From Spongiibacter nanhainus (GTDB lineage: Bacteria > Pseudomonadota > Gammaproteobacteria > Pseudomonadales > Spongiibacteraceae), in the NCBI RefSeq assembly GCF_016132545.1, contig NZ_CP066167.1, positions 585,001 to 649,000 of the forward strand: a stretch of DNA of 64,000 nucleotides. The letters run 5' to 3'. A program made the translations under genes and the position numbers. Positions 1 through 11,870 of the stretch are shown in pieces (position 1 is the first letter of the stretch; each line of letters opens with the position of its first letter). Under the pieces are notes generated by a model. That model had not been told where the DNA came from. It made no database searches and saw only the letters and a program-made list of their open reading frames with translations.

Positions 1-18
1 TCCCGCATAGCTCCACCA
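1..18 (+). tRNA. 3' end of tRNA-Ala (partial, cut by window edge)
   Basis: The first 18 bases read TCCCGCATAGCTCCACCA, which is the end of the T arm, the acceptor strand and an encoded CCA of a typical bacterial tRNA-Ala(UGC). It sits in the 16S-23S spacer of the rRNA operon, where a tRNA-Ile/tRNA-Ala pair is common in Gammaproteobacteria. The anticodon lies outside the window, so the identity rests on the acceptor sequence and position only. Confidence 0.8.
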
Positions 19-115
19 TTTCTCGTTTAACCCTATCGCTTTCGAACTCAGAAATAAGCCTTTTTACTGAAGTGTGTTGTAGTAAGAGGGTTTGTTTCTG
101 ATTTTGACAATCAGA

Positions 116-128
116 TGTTCTTTAACAA
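116..128 (+). promoter_or_regulatory. boxA antitermination site in the rRNA spacer
   Basis: TGTTCTTTAACAA differs by one base from the E. coli rrn boxA (TGCTCTTTAACAA). It lies about 140 bases before the 23S gene, as in other gammaproteobacterial rrn spacers. There it loads the NusB/NusE antitermination complex on the transcript. Confidence 0.75.
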
Positions 129-268
129 GGTAATTAAGCTGAAATATTGAAAACACTGTTTTCTCAAGTGTTGTAACATCCGGCGAAATGTCAAAGATGC
201 TGCAAGTCGCGCGTCTTTGAATCAGTTTCTTGATGGTATAGGTAAAGGTTTCGACTATTTGCTTATAT

Positions 269-3147
<2,879 letters not shown>

Positions 3148-3326
3148 TATAATCAAGTGGTTTAGCCTTTATGGATATCACAAGAAACTGCGACGGATGT
3201 TGCACGCCGATCCGAGAGGACAGGCAAGAGAAAACAGAGTGTTCAATCAGCTTAATTACCGCCCTATTTGGTTGTGTTTGCGGCCAGTCACTCGACTGTA
3301 AGACCCATCGACACGCCAAGCCAGTT

Positions 3327-3443
3327 TGCCTGGCGACCATAGAGACGTGGAACCACCTGATCCATCCCGAACTCAGAAGTGAAACGCGTCATCGCCGATG
3401 GTAGTGTGGGGTTTCCCCATGTGAGAGTAGGTCATCGCCAGGC
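3327..3443 (+). rRNA. 5S ribosomal RNA
   Basis: TGCCTGGCGACCATAGAG begins the 5S and a complementary end (CATCGCCAGGCT) closes helix I. The internal segments CCGAACTCAGAAGTGAAACG and GATGGTAGTGTGGGG are the conserved 5S loops. It is about 117 nt long and lies about 180 bases after the 23S gene in the same transcription unit. Confidence 0.96.
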
Positions 3444-3450
3444 TTTAATT

Positions 3451-3487
3451 AAAAACCCGAGGTTCATCTGAGCCTCGGGTTTTTTTA
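3451..3487 (+). terminator. Intrinsic terminator of the rRNA operon
   Basis: CCCGAGGTTC / GAGCCTCGGG hairpin followed directly by seven T, a few bases after the 5S gene. The A-run in front makes it nearly symmetrical, but the T-run suits the rRNA strand. Confidence 0.9.
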
Positions 3488-3760
3488 TGGCCGCTGGAAG
3501 TGATGTCCACTGGGCGATGCCCTACGGCAAGGGCTCGCGCCGATAGCGCTGGGTCCTGCGGACCGTCCTCGCTGCGCGACGACGCTCAAATCGGCGGGGG
3601 CCGATTTGTACCCAAAGCACTCGCTTTGCTCGCGGGCCACGCTGAGCTAAATCGGCTATAATCCCGGCGCCCTGATCGGATGCGGTTCTAGGGCGTTCTA
3701 CTATCTGCCCGAAAATCCGGGCAACACTTAACTGAAATCGATGAGAGTAGGTAAAACACT
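3488..3760. other. Gene-free spacer with hairpin and a candidate promoter
   Basis: No coding region is supported here. An 8-bp perfect hairpin CAAATCGG / CCGATTTG lies at 3587-3608, in a stretch that looks like an intergenic repeat. A good -10 hexamer TATAAT sits at 3657-3662 but no convincing -35 is spaced at 17 bp. It would start transcription about 90 bases ahead of the small gene at 3761. A second short hairpin, TGCCCG-aaaat-CCGGGCA, lies near 3706-3723 in that leader. Confidence 0.5.
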
Positions 3761-4000
3761 ATGAAAACCATCAAAAAAACAGACAGCTATACCATTTTCC
3801 AAAAGCGCAACGGTCGTTACGCGATTCGCGGTGAAGGTCGTCAGTGGGTTAACGCTGAAGAAAAAGTAAAGATCTTGCTGGAAGCGGGTCTGATCAAACT
3901 GCCTGAGTCCAAGCCTGCTGAGCCAGAGCCCGCAGAAGAAACTGAAGCAGAAGAAGCAGCTGGCGAAGAAGCCGCTGAAGAAGAGGCGGGCAAAGAATAA
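3761..4000 (+). CDS. Small conserved protein with acidic Glu/Ala tail
   Basis: 79 residues. The first 45 are a compact basic/aromatic segment (start MKTIKKTDSYTIFQKRNGRY, then WVNAEEKVKILLEAGLIK). The rest is a low-complexity acidic tail of E, A and P. It has no signal peptide or membrane segment, so it is probably cytosolic. Similar short proteins occur in Pseudomonas and Marinobacter relatives as hypotheticals; I know no function. The ATG is preceded by GAGAGTAGG about 10 bases upstream, and the gene is followed by its own strong terminator, so it is monocistronic. The intrinsically disordered tail suggests a protein- or nucleic-acid-contact role, but that is a guess. Confidence 0.8.
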   Translation: MKTIKKTDSYTIFQKRNGRYAIRGEGRQWVNAEEKVKILLEAGLIKLPESKPAEPEPAEETEAEEAAGEEAAEEEAGKE

Positions 4001-4023
4001 GTCCAGCGACTTCGATCAAATAA

Positions 4024-4050
4024 AAAGGGCGGCCATGGCCGCCCTTTTTC
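4024..4050 (+). terminator. Intrinsic terminator after the small acidic-tailed gene
   Basis: GGGCGGCCATGGCCGCCC, a near-perfect palindromic hairpin, followed by TTTTTC and preceded by an A-run. It can stop transcription from the upstream plus-strand gene, and the A-run would give weaker stops on the other strand. Confidence 0.85.
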
Positions 4051-4092
4051 GTTCGCTTGTGTGCGAACGTCGCCAAACTTCTTTAAAAAGCG

Positions 4093-4413
4093 TTAATCGC
4101 TTTCAAGTCGGTTCACGTCGACGTTATCGACACCATTGTCCCGAAGCACCTCCACACTGCGATAAATCATCGCCACCGAGTGTACGGTTCCGGCTAAATT
4201 GACGGTGTTGCCGTGAGTTTCGACGGTGATTACACCTTTTAGCTTCTCATCGGCTTGCAGCGTTTCAATAGCTTTCTGCGTCAGTGCCTGCTCTGCAGGA
4301 GAGCTGGTGAAGGGCCCAGTTGCCTCAGCCACCATCAAATCTCCGCTGTTTGCCTGCACGGCCACACCGAATAGCAGCAATGTCGCCGCCAAAACAGTTT
4401 TTAGGGTATCCAT
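4093..4413 (-). CDS. Periplasmic BON-domain protein
   Basis: 106 residues with a signal peptide (MDTLKTVLAATLLLFGVAVQA, cleavage after about residue 21). A single BON domain spans roughly residues 40-104: TQKAIETLQADEKLKG, then the glycine-centred turn THGNTVNLAGTV and the closing VEVLRDNGVDNVDV. BON domains are small alpha/beta folds that bind phospholipid or outer-membrane partners in the periplasm (OsmY, BamE-adjacent proteins, DolP). DolP-type proteins carry two BON domains and a lipobox; this one has one and no lipobox. Its exact partner cannot be told from sequence. Confidence 0.85.
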   Translation of the reverse strand: MDTLKTVLAATLLLFGVAVQANSGDLMVAEATGPFTSSPAEQALTQKAIETLQADEKLKGVITVETHGNTVNLAGTVHSVAMIYRSVEVLRDNGVDNVDVNRLESD

Positions 4414-4490
4414 AGTTACAACCTCACAATTAGATGTTCACTGTGTTTACGCCGCAACCTGGCCAAGTGATCACCCGGGCGCTTTGATAA

Positions 4491-6935
4491 TTAGAAATTC
4501 CAAGTGGCTTCCAGCCCGTAGCTGCGGGGCTCCCCGGCGATATATTCATCAAAGCCAAAGCTTGCCTGCAGGTTTAAAGCGTAGACGTGATACTCCTTGT
4601 CCGCCAGGTTTTTACCCCACAGAGACACGCTATAGCTGCCATCATTGGAATACCAGCCCAGCCGACCGTTAAGCAGCCAGTAGGCATCCTGACGGATTTC
4701 GCCGTAGCCATTTTTGTTGTTGTAGGCACTGAACCACTGATCATCCTGATAGCTGGTGTTGCCGTTAATGCTGAGATAGCCACTGTCGGTGATCAGTAGG
4801 TCGTAATCGACGGACAGGCTGAAGTTGATTTTTGGTGCAGAGATCAACTCGTTGCCGGACAGGTCAACTTCATCGTCGGGATCGCCCAAAGTCTCGGTAT
4901 TGGCCAGGCTCAGTTCCGAGTACTCGGTCTCCAGGTAGCCGATGCCGGCCTGAACAGTCAGCCGCTCAGTCAGCCTTGCCCACAGCTCGGCCTCAATACC
5001 GGCAATGCTGGAGGCGCCGGCATTTTCCAGAAAATTGGAAATCCCCACGACGTTGATGAATTGTTGGTCAGTGTAATCGTAGTAGAAGGCGGCGGAGTTG
5101 AGTCGCACCTGACCGTCGAGCAGATCGGCCTTGGCGCCGATTTCATAGGCGGTGATGTATTCCGGTGCGGCATAAGCTGTTGCCAAGGGCCGTTCAACGT
5201 AATAAACGCCACCGTTAAAGCTGCCCGCCCGGTACCCCCGGCTGATGCTGGTGTAGGCCATCCAGGATTCATTAAAACGGTAATCAAGACCAATCTTACC
5301 AGTCACTTCCTGTTCTGTGGCTTCCAGCTCTGGTGCCGATGCCCGGGTAAAGGGGCCGTGGGTATAGCCCGCGGAGAGCAGTGCAGCCAGTGACGAGGGG
5401 TTGCCGAGCACATCCAGCACCGCATCCACGGAAAGCGGAATGCGCAACCAGCCATTGTCCACGCCGGTGGAGTTGCCGGGCACCCAAGTGCCGACGGGGG
5501 TGCCGCCATCGGTGTAACGGGACAGGTTCAGGTAGGGCAGCGTATTCGTGTCTTCGGTGTAGCGCAGACCGATATCCATGCCGAAGTTGGCGGTGAAATC
5601 GAAGCGCATCTGGGTGTAGGCGGCAATGCTCTCTTTTTCCGTTGCCATGCGGTGGATAATCTCGCCAACGTCCAACAGGAAGGGCGCGTCGCTGGCGGTG
5701 TCCGGCTTGGCAATCAGCACTCGCGGGTCGGGAAGGTCACGAAAAATATAGTAGGTGTTTTGCATGTACAGCTCTTCGTAGCCGTAATACAGGCCGGCGA
5801 TGATATTGAACATGCCGTCAAACGCCGAGGTAAAGCGCAGGTCCTGGGCATAGCTTTGCGAGTCGGAAGCCCAGATAATCTCCAGCAGGCCAGTGGGACC
5901 GCCGTCGGTATCCTGCTCTTGATAATAGTCGGCATCCAGGTAAGAGGTCACCGACGTCAGGGTGTAGGTGTCGGCGTTGTAGTTGACCGTCAACACCCCC
6001 AGGTCAGTATGGGTAGTCAGGTCGCCGGATTCATTGGCCTCGGTTTCGTGAAAACCCAGACTGTCGGGTCGATCGTAGCCAGTGTAGTTGATAAAGCCAG
6101 TGCCGTTGGGATCCAGCCCCCGGACATCGGTGCGGCCCTCGCCCTTGGGCGTGGTACTGGTGCCATCACTTTTGGCCGAGGACAGTTTAAGCACCGCATC
6201 CCAGCGATCGTTAATCAGCCAGTTCAAGGCAAGACGGCCACCGCGGAAATCACTGGCGGCGCCGTTGTTGTTTTGGCCTTTGATTTCCATCCAACCGTCG
6301 TGTTTTTTCAGACTGCCGGACACCCGGGCTGCCAGGCTGCCGGGAATCAACTCGGCCTCGGCGGCGCCTTCCAAAGTATGAGAATTAAAATTGCCAATGC
6401 CGCCTTTGATGTAGTTGCGGCCCTGGCCGTCAAAGCCGGGGGTGCGGGTGATGATATTGATGGCACCGCCGGTGGTGTTTTTACCGTAAAGAGTGCCTTG
6501 CGGCCCGCGCAGTACTTCCAGTCGCTCGACGTCGAAGAAGTTGGCGCCGTGGCTGTAGGTGGGCCCCATATAGGCTTCGTCGACGTATACCCCGATGGGG
6601 CTGGCCTGGTTGGAGCTGTAATCAGACATGGACACACCGCGAATGGCGAAGATGGGCTGCACCTCGCCGTAAGCGCCGCTGACCTGCATGTTGGGAACTT
6701 GGGCGCCAATGTCGTTGGCATTGTCAAAGCCGAGTTTATCCAGCGCATCGCCGCCGAGGCCGGTCACCGCTACGGGGATGTCCTGGGTGCTTTGGCTGCG
6801 TTTCTGGGCGGTAACCAGCACTTCTTCCAGTACTGGCGCTGCCCAAGCAGGGGAGGAAGATAGAGCGGCAGCGAGCAGGGTTAAACGTGAGCACCAGATC
6901 GGCAGGCGTCGATCACTACGGGCTTTGGCAGGCAT
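4491..6935 (-). CDS. TonB-dependent outer-membrane receptor
   Basis: 814 residues from the ATG at 6935, chosen because GGGAGAAG lies just ahead of it. A signal peptide ends in SPAWA, then a TonB-box-like segment EEVLVTAQKR. The plug domain (about residues 40-160) holds the family markers PIGVYVDEAYMG and VLRGPQGTLYGKNTTGGAIN. A 22-strand barrel follows and ends in the aromatic terminus EATWNF. This group of receptors, abundant in sphingomonads and marine gammaproteobacteria, imports ferric chelates or organic nutrients. The substrate cannot be read from sequence. The gene stands alone between a BON gene and the divergent pirin gene. Confidence 0.9.
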   Translation of the reverse strand: MPAKARSDRRLPIWCSRLTLLAAALSSSPAWAAPVLEEVLVTAQKRSQSTQDIPVAVTGLGGDALDKLGFDNANDIGAQVPNMQVSGAYGEVQPIFAIRGVSMSDYSSNQASPIGVYVDEAYMGPTYSHGANFFDVERLEVLRGPQGTLYGKNTTGGAINIITRTPGFDGQGRNYIKGGIGNFNSHTLEGAAEAELIPGSLAARVSGSLKKHDGWMEIKGQNNNGAASDFRGGRLALNWLINDRWDAVLKLSSAKSDGTSTTPKGEGRTDVRGLDPNGTGFINYTGYDRPDSLGFHETEANESGDLTTHTDLGVLTVNYNADTYTLTSVTSYLDADYYQEQDTDGGPTGLLEIIWASDSQSYAQDLRFTSAFDGMFNIIAGLYYGYEELYMQNTYYIFRDLPDPRVLIAKPDTASDAPFLLDVGEIIHRMATEKESIAAYTQMRFDFTANFGMDIGLRYTEDTNTLPYLNLSRYTDGGTPVGTWVPGNSTGVDNGWLRIPLSVDAVLDVLGNPSSLAALLSAGYTHGPFTRASAPELEATEQEVTGKIGLDYRFNESWMAYTSISRGYRAGSFNGGVYYVERPLATAYAAPEYITAYEIGAKADLLDGQVRLNSAAFYYDYTDQQFINVVGISNFLENAGASSIAGIEAELWARLTERLTVQAGIGYLETEYSELSLANTETLGDPDDEVDLSGNELISAPKINFSLSVDYDLLITDSGYLSINGNTSYQDDQWFSAYNNKNGYGEIRQDAYWLLNGRLGWYSNDGSYSVSLWGKNLADKEYHVYALNLQASFGFDEYIAGEPRSYGLEATWNF

Positions 6936-7070
6936 GGATACTTCTCCCAACAGTAAAAAGCCTCAACTATACTCCTGGGGCAGCAGTGCTGAAATGACTG
7001 GATAACCACTGTTGCCAGGCAAATGGGCCAATGGCTAAAGCCGCGGTAGTTTAACGGGGTAGGAAGGGCG

Positions 7071-7988
7071 ATGAGTAATCTTGCAGATCAACTGGAACAG
7101 GGCTGTGAGACAGTCACGGGCTGTGCGGCGGTAGAGCTGATCCTGACACCTCGGGTGACGGATCTGGGTGGTTTCTCGGTGCGGCGGTTACTGCCTGCTA
7201 TCGGTAAAAAATTGATCGGTCCCTGGGTGTTTTTCGACCATATGGGGCCGGCCGATTTTACCGCTGGCAGCGGCATCAATGTCGCTCCCCACCCCCATAT
7301 CGGCATTGCCACCGTGACCTATCTGTTCGAGGGCGAAATCCTCCATCGGGATTCTTTGGGCAGCCTGCAGCCCATCCGGCCCGGTGATATCAACCTGATG
7401 GTAGCGGGGAGTGGCATTGTTCACTCGGAGCGGGAACGCCCAGAGATCAGTGCCGAAGATCACCGACTGCACGGCCTGCAACTATGGCTGGCACTCCCCG
7501 CGGACCAAGAAGAAACTCCGCCTGCCTTTCACCATTATCCCGGCGCGGAAATTCCCACCGCAGACATCGACGGCGTCCCCGTGCGGGTAATGATGGGCCA
7601 GGCCTACGGAGTGACCTCCCCGGTGCACACCTTCTCAGAGACACTGTACTTTGAGGCGCATCTACGTGCTGGCCAGAGTCTGACACTGCCGAATACCGAC
7701 GAACTTGGCCTTTATGTGGCCGCCGGCGCCGTCAGCCTGGGTGATACCGAGTTGGCGCAGTACAGTATGGCGGTGCTGCAAAGCCCCCGATCAGTGGTGG
7801 TGACGGCGCAGCAAGAGACTCGCCTCGCAGGCATCGGTGGTGCTCCCTTGGGCAAGCGGTTTATGGAGTGGAATTTTGTGTCCAGTCGCAAAGAGCGGAT
7901 CGCACAAGCCAAGGACGACTGGATGGCCGGGCGCTTTACCAAGGTGGTGGGTGACGAAGAGGAGTGGATTCCCCTGCCGGGGCGCTAG
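7071..7988 (+). CDS. Pirin family protein (bicupin, possible quercetinase)
   Basis: 305 residues, the usual pirin length (290-310). The N-terminal cupin carries the metal ligands seen in pirin and YhhW: HPHIGIATVTYLFEGE and then GSGIVHSERE. The later half has the pirin C-terminal cupin (GVTSPVHTFSETLYFEAHL and PLGKRFMEWNFVSS). Members bind Fe, Mn or Ni; some cleave quercetin, others act as redox-sensing regulators, and which applies here is unknown. ATG preceded by AGGAAGGGCG. Divergent from the TonB receptor and ending 12 bp from the convergent acylphosphatase. Confidence 0.92.
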   Translation: MSNLADQLEQGCETVTGCAAVELILTPRVTDLGGFSVRRLLPAIGKKLIGPWVFFDHMGPADFTAGSGINVAPHPHIGIATVTYLFEGEILHRDSLGSLQPIRPGDINLMVAGSGIVHSERERPEISAEDHRLHGLQLWLALPADQEETPPAFHHYPGAEIPTADIDGVPVRVMMGQAYGVTSPVHTFSETLYFEAHLRAGQSLTLPNTDELGLYVAAGAVSLGDTELAQYSMAVLQSPRSVVVTAQQETRLAGIGGAPLGKRFMEWNFVSSRKERIAQAKDDWMAGRFTKVVGDEEEWIPLPGR

Positions 7989-8000
7989 ATCGAAATGCGC

Positions 8001-8276
8001 CTAGTCGGTAGGGCGTTGCTCGAACCCTGTCTCGTCGCCGGCGCGACATTCACTGACGTCGACGGCGTCCACCCGCGCTGCAATGGGGCCCTGGTGGCAG
8101 GCTTCGATCAATGCGGATACCGCGTCATCAGTGCCCCAGGCCTGGGCTTCCACACTGCCATTGGGACGGTTGCGGACCCAGCCACTCAGGCCCAGCCGCC
8201 GAGCCTGCTTGACGGTCCAGTGGCGGTAGCCCACCCCTTGAACCCGCCCGCTGATCTGCAAATGCACTGCTCTCAA
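8001..8276 (-). CDS. acyP: Acylphosphatase
   Basis: 91 residues, the normal size. The phosphate-binding loop with the catalytic arginine is GRVQGVGYRHW, and the catalytic asparagine lies in WVRNRPNGSVEA. The enzyme hydrolyses acyl phosphates such as acetyl- and carbamoyl-phosphate in the cytosol. The reading frame opens with TTG (8276), which has GGAG eight bases upstream. A GTG three codons further in (8267) is the alternative and would leave the active site intact. Confidence 0.9.
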   Translation of the reverse strand: MRAVHLQISGRVQGVGYRHWTVKQARRLGLSGWVRNRPNGSVEAQAWGTDDAVSALIEACHQGPIAARVDAVDVSECRAGDETGFEQRPTD

Positions 8277-8370
8277 TTTGATGACTCCAGGGTATTTTGT
8301 TGCCGTCCTGTTGTAACGCAGGCGACAGGGTATAGTCTACGTAGCATTAATCTGCAAAGAGGACTCACCT

Positions 8371-9213
8371 ATGTTTGGACTGTTTCGCTACCGGCCACCT
8401 AAAGTGTGGCAGTGGGAGAACGAAAGCGGCGGCAAGTTCGCCAGTATCAACCGCCCGGTGTCCGGTGCAACTCACGACAAAGTCCTGCCCCAGGGTGAGC
8501 ACTCACTACAGCTATACTCCCTGGCCACCCCCAACGGGGTCAAGGTCACCATCTTGTTGGAAGAGCTGCTGGAGTTGGGTATCTCCGCGGCGGAGTACGA
8601 CGCTTATACGATCAATATCGAAGCCGGCGATCAGTTTGGCAGTGGCTTTGTTGCCATCAACCCCAATTCCAAAATTCCCGCGCTACTGGATGTCGGGGAG
8701 ACGCCACCCCAGCGGGTCTTTGAGTCCGGCGCTATTCTGCTGTACCTGGCGGAAAAATTTGATGCCTTTTACCCTAAGGATCGACCAACCCGCGCAGCCT
8801 GCCAGTCCTGGTTGATGTGGCAGATGGGGAGTGCCCCCTTCCTGGGCGGCGGTTTTGGGCATTTCTACGCCTACGCGCCGGAGAAGTTTCAGTACCCCAT
8901 CGACCGCTACACCATGGAAGTGAAACGCCAGTTGGACGTGCTGGACAAGCACCTGGCGGATAGCCGCTATTTGTGCGGCGACGAGTACACCATTGCCGAT
9001 ATGGCGACCTACCCCTGGTACGGTGCGCTGGTTTTGGGACGGCTATATGACGCGGCGGAATTCCTCGATGTGCAAAGCTACCGCCACGTTATTCGCTGGG
9101 CCAGCGAGATTGACGAGCGGCCGGCGGTGAAACGTGGCCGCCGGGTCAACCGGGTGTGGGGAGATGAAGACAAGCAAATGGCCGAGCGCCACAGCGCGGA
9201 GGACTTCAAGTAG
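8371..9213 (+). CDS. yghU: YghU-like glutathione S-transferase (GSH-dependent disulfide-bond oxidoreductase)
   Basis: 280 residues and closely similar along its whole length to E. coli YghU, including the unusual N-terminal stretch KVWQWENESGGKFASINRPV before the thioredoxin-like domain. GSH-site residues are seen in NPNSKIPALLD and FESGAILLYLAEKF, and the helical domain in DEYTIADMATYPWYG. YghU-type enzymes reduce organic hydroperoxides and disulfides with glutathione and use a threonine-rich site instead of a catalytic Ser/Cys. RBS AGAGGA upstream of the ATG. The 3' end overlaps the convergent GMC oxidoreductase gene by 8 bp. Confidence 0.92.
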   Translation: MFGLFRYRPPKVWQWENESGGKFASINRPVSGATHDKVLPQGEHSLQLYSLATPNGVKVTILLEELLELGISAAEYDAYTINIEAGDQFGSGFVAINPNSKIPALLDVGETPPQRVFESGAILLYLAEKFDAFYPKDRPTRAACQSWLMWQMGSAPFLGGGFGHFYAYAPEKFQYPIDRYTMEVKRQLDVLDKHLADSRYLCGDEYTIADMATYPWYGALVLGRLYDAAEFLDVQSYRHVIRWASEIDERPAVKRGRRVNRVWGDEDKQMAERHSAEDFK

Positions 9214-10807
9214 ACCGGAGCTTTTCCGCCAGGGTTTCAGCAATCATCACCACCGGCGCATGGGTATTGCCGCTGGTGATGGTGGGCATCACTGACGCAT
9301 CGGCAATGTACAAATTGTCGAACTCCCGCACTCTGAGATCGCTATCGCAGACCGCCATAGCGTCGTCATCGTTGCCCATCTTGCAGGTGCAGCTGGGGTG
9401 AAAAATGGTGGTGGCGATATCGCCAGCGGCTTTTGCCAACTCTTCTGCACTTTGCCACTGCGGCCCGGGTTTGATCTCCTCCGGGGAGAAGGCCGCGGCG
9501 GCGGGCTGCCGGGCAATCTCTCGGGTGATGGTGATGGATTGGGCGGCGATGGCCCGGTCCGACTCAGTGTTTAAATAGTTGGGATCAATGCGGGGCGCCG
9601 CACTGGGATCATCGCTGCGGATGTGGACGGAGCCCCGAGAGCTGGGCCGCAGGTTGCAGATGCTGGCGGTCATGCCGGGAAAGGGGTGCAGCTCAGTGCC
9701 CAGTTTATCGGCGCTCATGGGTTGGACGTGGTACTCCAGGTCGGCCCGCGCCAAACTTGGATCAGACTTGAGAAAGGCGCCAAGCTGGCTGGGGGCCATA
9801 GACAGCGGCCCCGACTGATTCAGCGCATATTGCAGCCCCATTTTGGCCTTGCCCCACACACTGCCATTGAGGCAATTCAAGGTGGTGGCGTTTTTTACTT
9901 TGAATTGCACGCGGATTTGCAGGTGATCCTGAAGGTTGGCGCCGACGCCCTCCAGGCGCCGGCGAAGGGGAACCCCGGCGGCCTTGAGGGCACTCTCGCT
10001 GCCAATGCCGCTGCGCTGCAAAATAGCCGGCGTGGCAATGGCGCCGGCAGACAGCAATACCTCACCGTCGCACTGAATTGCCTGGCGCTGCCCATCAATG
10101 ATCACATCCAGTCCGCTTACCCGCTGCCCGTCCCAGCGCAGTTTATCCACCATCACTCCAGTAACGATGTGCAGATTGGAACGCTGCTTAATGGGGGCGA
10201 GAAAAGCCCGCTTGGCCGAAAAGCGCACCCCCCGCTTCTGATTGACGTGAAAGCGGCCGACGCCGTAATTGTCGCCGGTATTAAAGTCCCCGGTGGAGGG
10301 AATGCCATAGCTGTTACAGGCCGCTTCCCAGGCATCCAGAATCGGCCAGCGCAGGCGCTGCTCCTCCACCCGCAACTCGCCATCGGCGCCGTGGTAGTCA
10401 TTGGCGCCAGCGTAGTAATTCTCCGATTTCTTAAAGCGCGGCAGCACTTCCTGCCAGGACCAGCCCGGCAGACCCCAGCTGTCGTAGTCTGCCGCCTGAC
10501 CCCGCATGTAGATCATGCCGTTGATGGCGCTGCAGCCTCCCAGCACCTTGCCCCGAGGGTAGGGCAGCCGGCGCCCGTTGAGGCCGGGCTGGGGCTCCAG
10601 CTCGTAGCACCAGTCGGCCCGGGGATTGCCCATGGCGTAGAGATAACCCACCGGTATATGAAACCAACGCCAGCGGTCGTCACCCCCGGCCTCCAATAAC
10701 AGTACCCGGCGGCTGGGGTCCTGTGACAGGCGGTTGGCCAGCACGCAGCCGGCGCTGCCTGCGCCGACAATCACGGTATCGAAGCCGTCCAGTGAGGAAT
10801 GGGGCAT
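9206..10807 (-). CDS. GMC-family FAD-dependent oxidoreductase (choline dehydrogenase-like)
   Basis: 533 residues from the ATG at 10807; the longer open frame upstream has no family match. The FAD-binding fold opens with DTVIVGAGSAGCVLANRLS. GMC signature 1 is GKVLGGCSAINGMIYMRG and signature 2 is GAIATPAILQRSGIGS. The C-terminal domain has the catalytic histidine in FHPSCTCKMG and a second His in SGNTHAP, where many relatives carry Asn. Such enzymes oxidise primary or secondary alcohols (choline, aliphatic alcohols, polyethylene glycol) using FAD. The alcohol used here is not evident. No betB/betI partner lies nearby, so glycine-betaine synthesis is not supported. Confidence 0.9.
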   Translation of the reverse strand: MPHSSLDGFDTVIVGAGSAGCVLANRLSQDPSRRVLLLEAGGDDRWRWFHIPVGYLYAMGNPRADWCYELEPQPGLNGRRLPYPRGKVLGGCSAINGMIYMRGQAADYDSWGLPGWSWQEVLPRFKKSENYYAGANDYHGADGELRVEEQRLRWPILDAWEAACNSYGIPSTGDFNTGDNYGVGRFHVNQKRGVRFSAKRAFLAPIKQRSNLHIVTGVMVDKLRWDGQRVSGLDVIIDGQRQAIQCDGEVLLSAGAIATPAILQRSGIGSESALKAAGVPLRRRLEGVGANLQDHLQIRVQFKVKNATTLNCLNGSVWGKAKMGLQYALNQSGPLSMAPSQLGAFLKSDPSLARADLEYHVQPMSADKLGTELHPFPGMTASICNLRPSSRGSVHIRSDDPSAAPRIDPNYLNTESDRAIAAQSITITREIARQPAAAAFSPEEIKPGPQWQSAEELAKAAGDIATTIFHPSCTCKMGNDDDAMAVCDSDLRVREFDNLYIADASVMPTITSGNTHAPVVMIAETLAEKLRST

Positions 10808-10963
10808 TGAGGTCTCTTGGCCAGTCTTGTTATTGATCCCAGCAGTATAGGGCCCGCCTGGGGCCGGGCTCAATCGGGCCGGGGAATCTGGCCGGTAGAC
10901 TACCGCGTAGAGCATACTATGATGCAAGCACAAGCAAAAAAGCCCGATACCAGGACACCTGCC

Positions 10964-11788
10964 ATGAAGCTCATTTTACTCGTCGCCGGCGTGCTCGCCC
11001 TCGTCGCCTGTGCGTCCCTGCGCGGCGGCGAGCCCTACAGTCGCCAAACCGGCGTGGTCTACAAAGAGGTCGATGGCCAGGCATTGGCTGGGGATATCTA
11101 TCTGCCCAACAAGCCCGGTCTCAAACCGGCTGTGGTGGTGGTACACGGCGGCGGCTGGACCAATCGCAGCGGCGATATGACCGGCATCAGCAAGCGCCTG
11201 GCAAAAGCCGGCTTTGTGGTCTACAACATTACCTATCGGCTGGCGCCCGCCCACCGCCACCCCGCCCAGCGCAACGACGTGGCGGACGCTTTGGTCTGGC
11301 TGCACGACAATGCTGAGCGATATCAAATCGACCCCCAGCGCATCGGCGGCTGGGGCTACTCGGCGGGGGCCCACCTGATTTTGTTGGCAGGCCTGGATCG
11401 GACCTCGCCGCCCATGCTTAACGGCATTGTGGCGGGCGGTACCCCGGCGGACCTGACTGCCTGGCCCAATTCGCCGCTGGTCTACAAACTGATCGGTAAA
11501 ACCCTGGCAGAGGCCGAATCGCAGTGGTTGGAGGCCTCGCCGGTGAATCACGTCAGCGAGGAGTCGCCACCAGTATTTTTGTATCACGGCGAGTGGGACA
11601 AGCTGGTGGAGCCGGAGCAAATGGCCTTTATGGCCGACGCGCTCAGCAAAAAGGGCGTGCCGGTGCAGACTCGCACGGTGTCCTGGCAGGGCCATATTGG
11701 CGCCTATTTTTTTGCCGGCTCGGCGGAGCGAGAGGCGGTAGCGTTTTTTAAGGCTCAGGAAACAGGGCAGGACCTCGCCCGGCAGTGA
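10964..11788 (+). CDS. Alpha/beta-hydrolase (esterase) lipoprotein
   Basis: 274 residues from the ATG at 10964, chosen because it opens a lipoprotein signal peptide (MKLILLVAGVLALVAC, lipobox LVAC) and has AGGA upstream. The oxyanion motif HGGGW, nucleophile elbow GYSAGAH, acid in YHGEWDKLVEP and histidine in WQGHIGAY make a complete Ser-Asp-His triad of the BD-FAE/HSL-like esterase group. The mature protein would be anchored in the outer or inner membrane facing the periplasm. The substrate is unknown; short-chain esters or arylesters are usual. Confidence 0.88.
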   Translation: MKLILLVAGVLALVACASLRGGEPYSRQTGVVYKEVDGQALAGDIYLPNKPGLKPAVVVVHGGGWTNRSGDMTGISKRLAKAGFVVYNITYRLAPAHRHPAQRNDVADALVWLHDNAERYQIDPQRIGGWGYSAGAHLILLAGLDRTSPPMLNGIVAGGTPADLTAWPNSPLVYKLIGKTLAEAESQWLEASPVNHVSEESPPVFLYHGEWDKLVEPEQMAFMADALSKKGVPVQTRTVSWQGHIGAYFFAGSAEREAVAFFKAQETGQDLARQ

Positions 11789-11870
11789 GGTCGCCAGCGT
11801 TAACTTGAGTTTACCGACCGGGCCCCAATACATGGAGTAAGTCTATGGCGACAAGGTGGAACCGGTTTTT

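Noticed and set aside
5652-6863. Plus-strand open frame of 403 codons opposite the TonB receptor
   Set aside because: Antisense of a clear receptor gene, repetitive Val/Gly/Ala composition and no RBS or domain.
9623-10699. Plus-strand open frame of 358 codons opposite the GMC oxidoreductase
   Set aside because: Shadow of the oxidoreductase with no recognisable fold.
11845-11870. ATG at 11845 with a good GGAG upstream as the Lon start
   Set aside because: It is in a different frame from lon and ends soon; a frameshift would be needed to use it.
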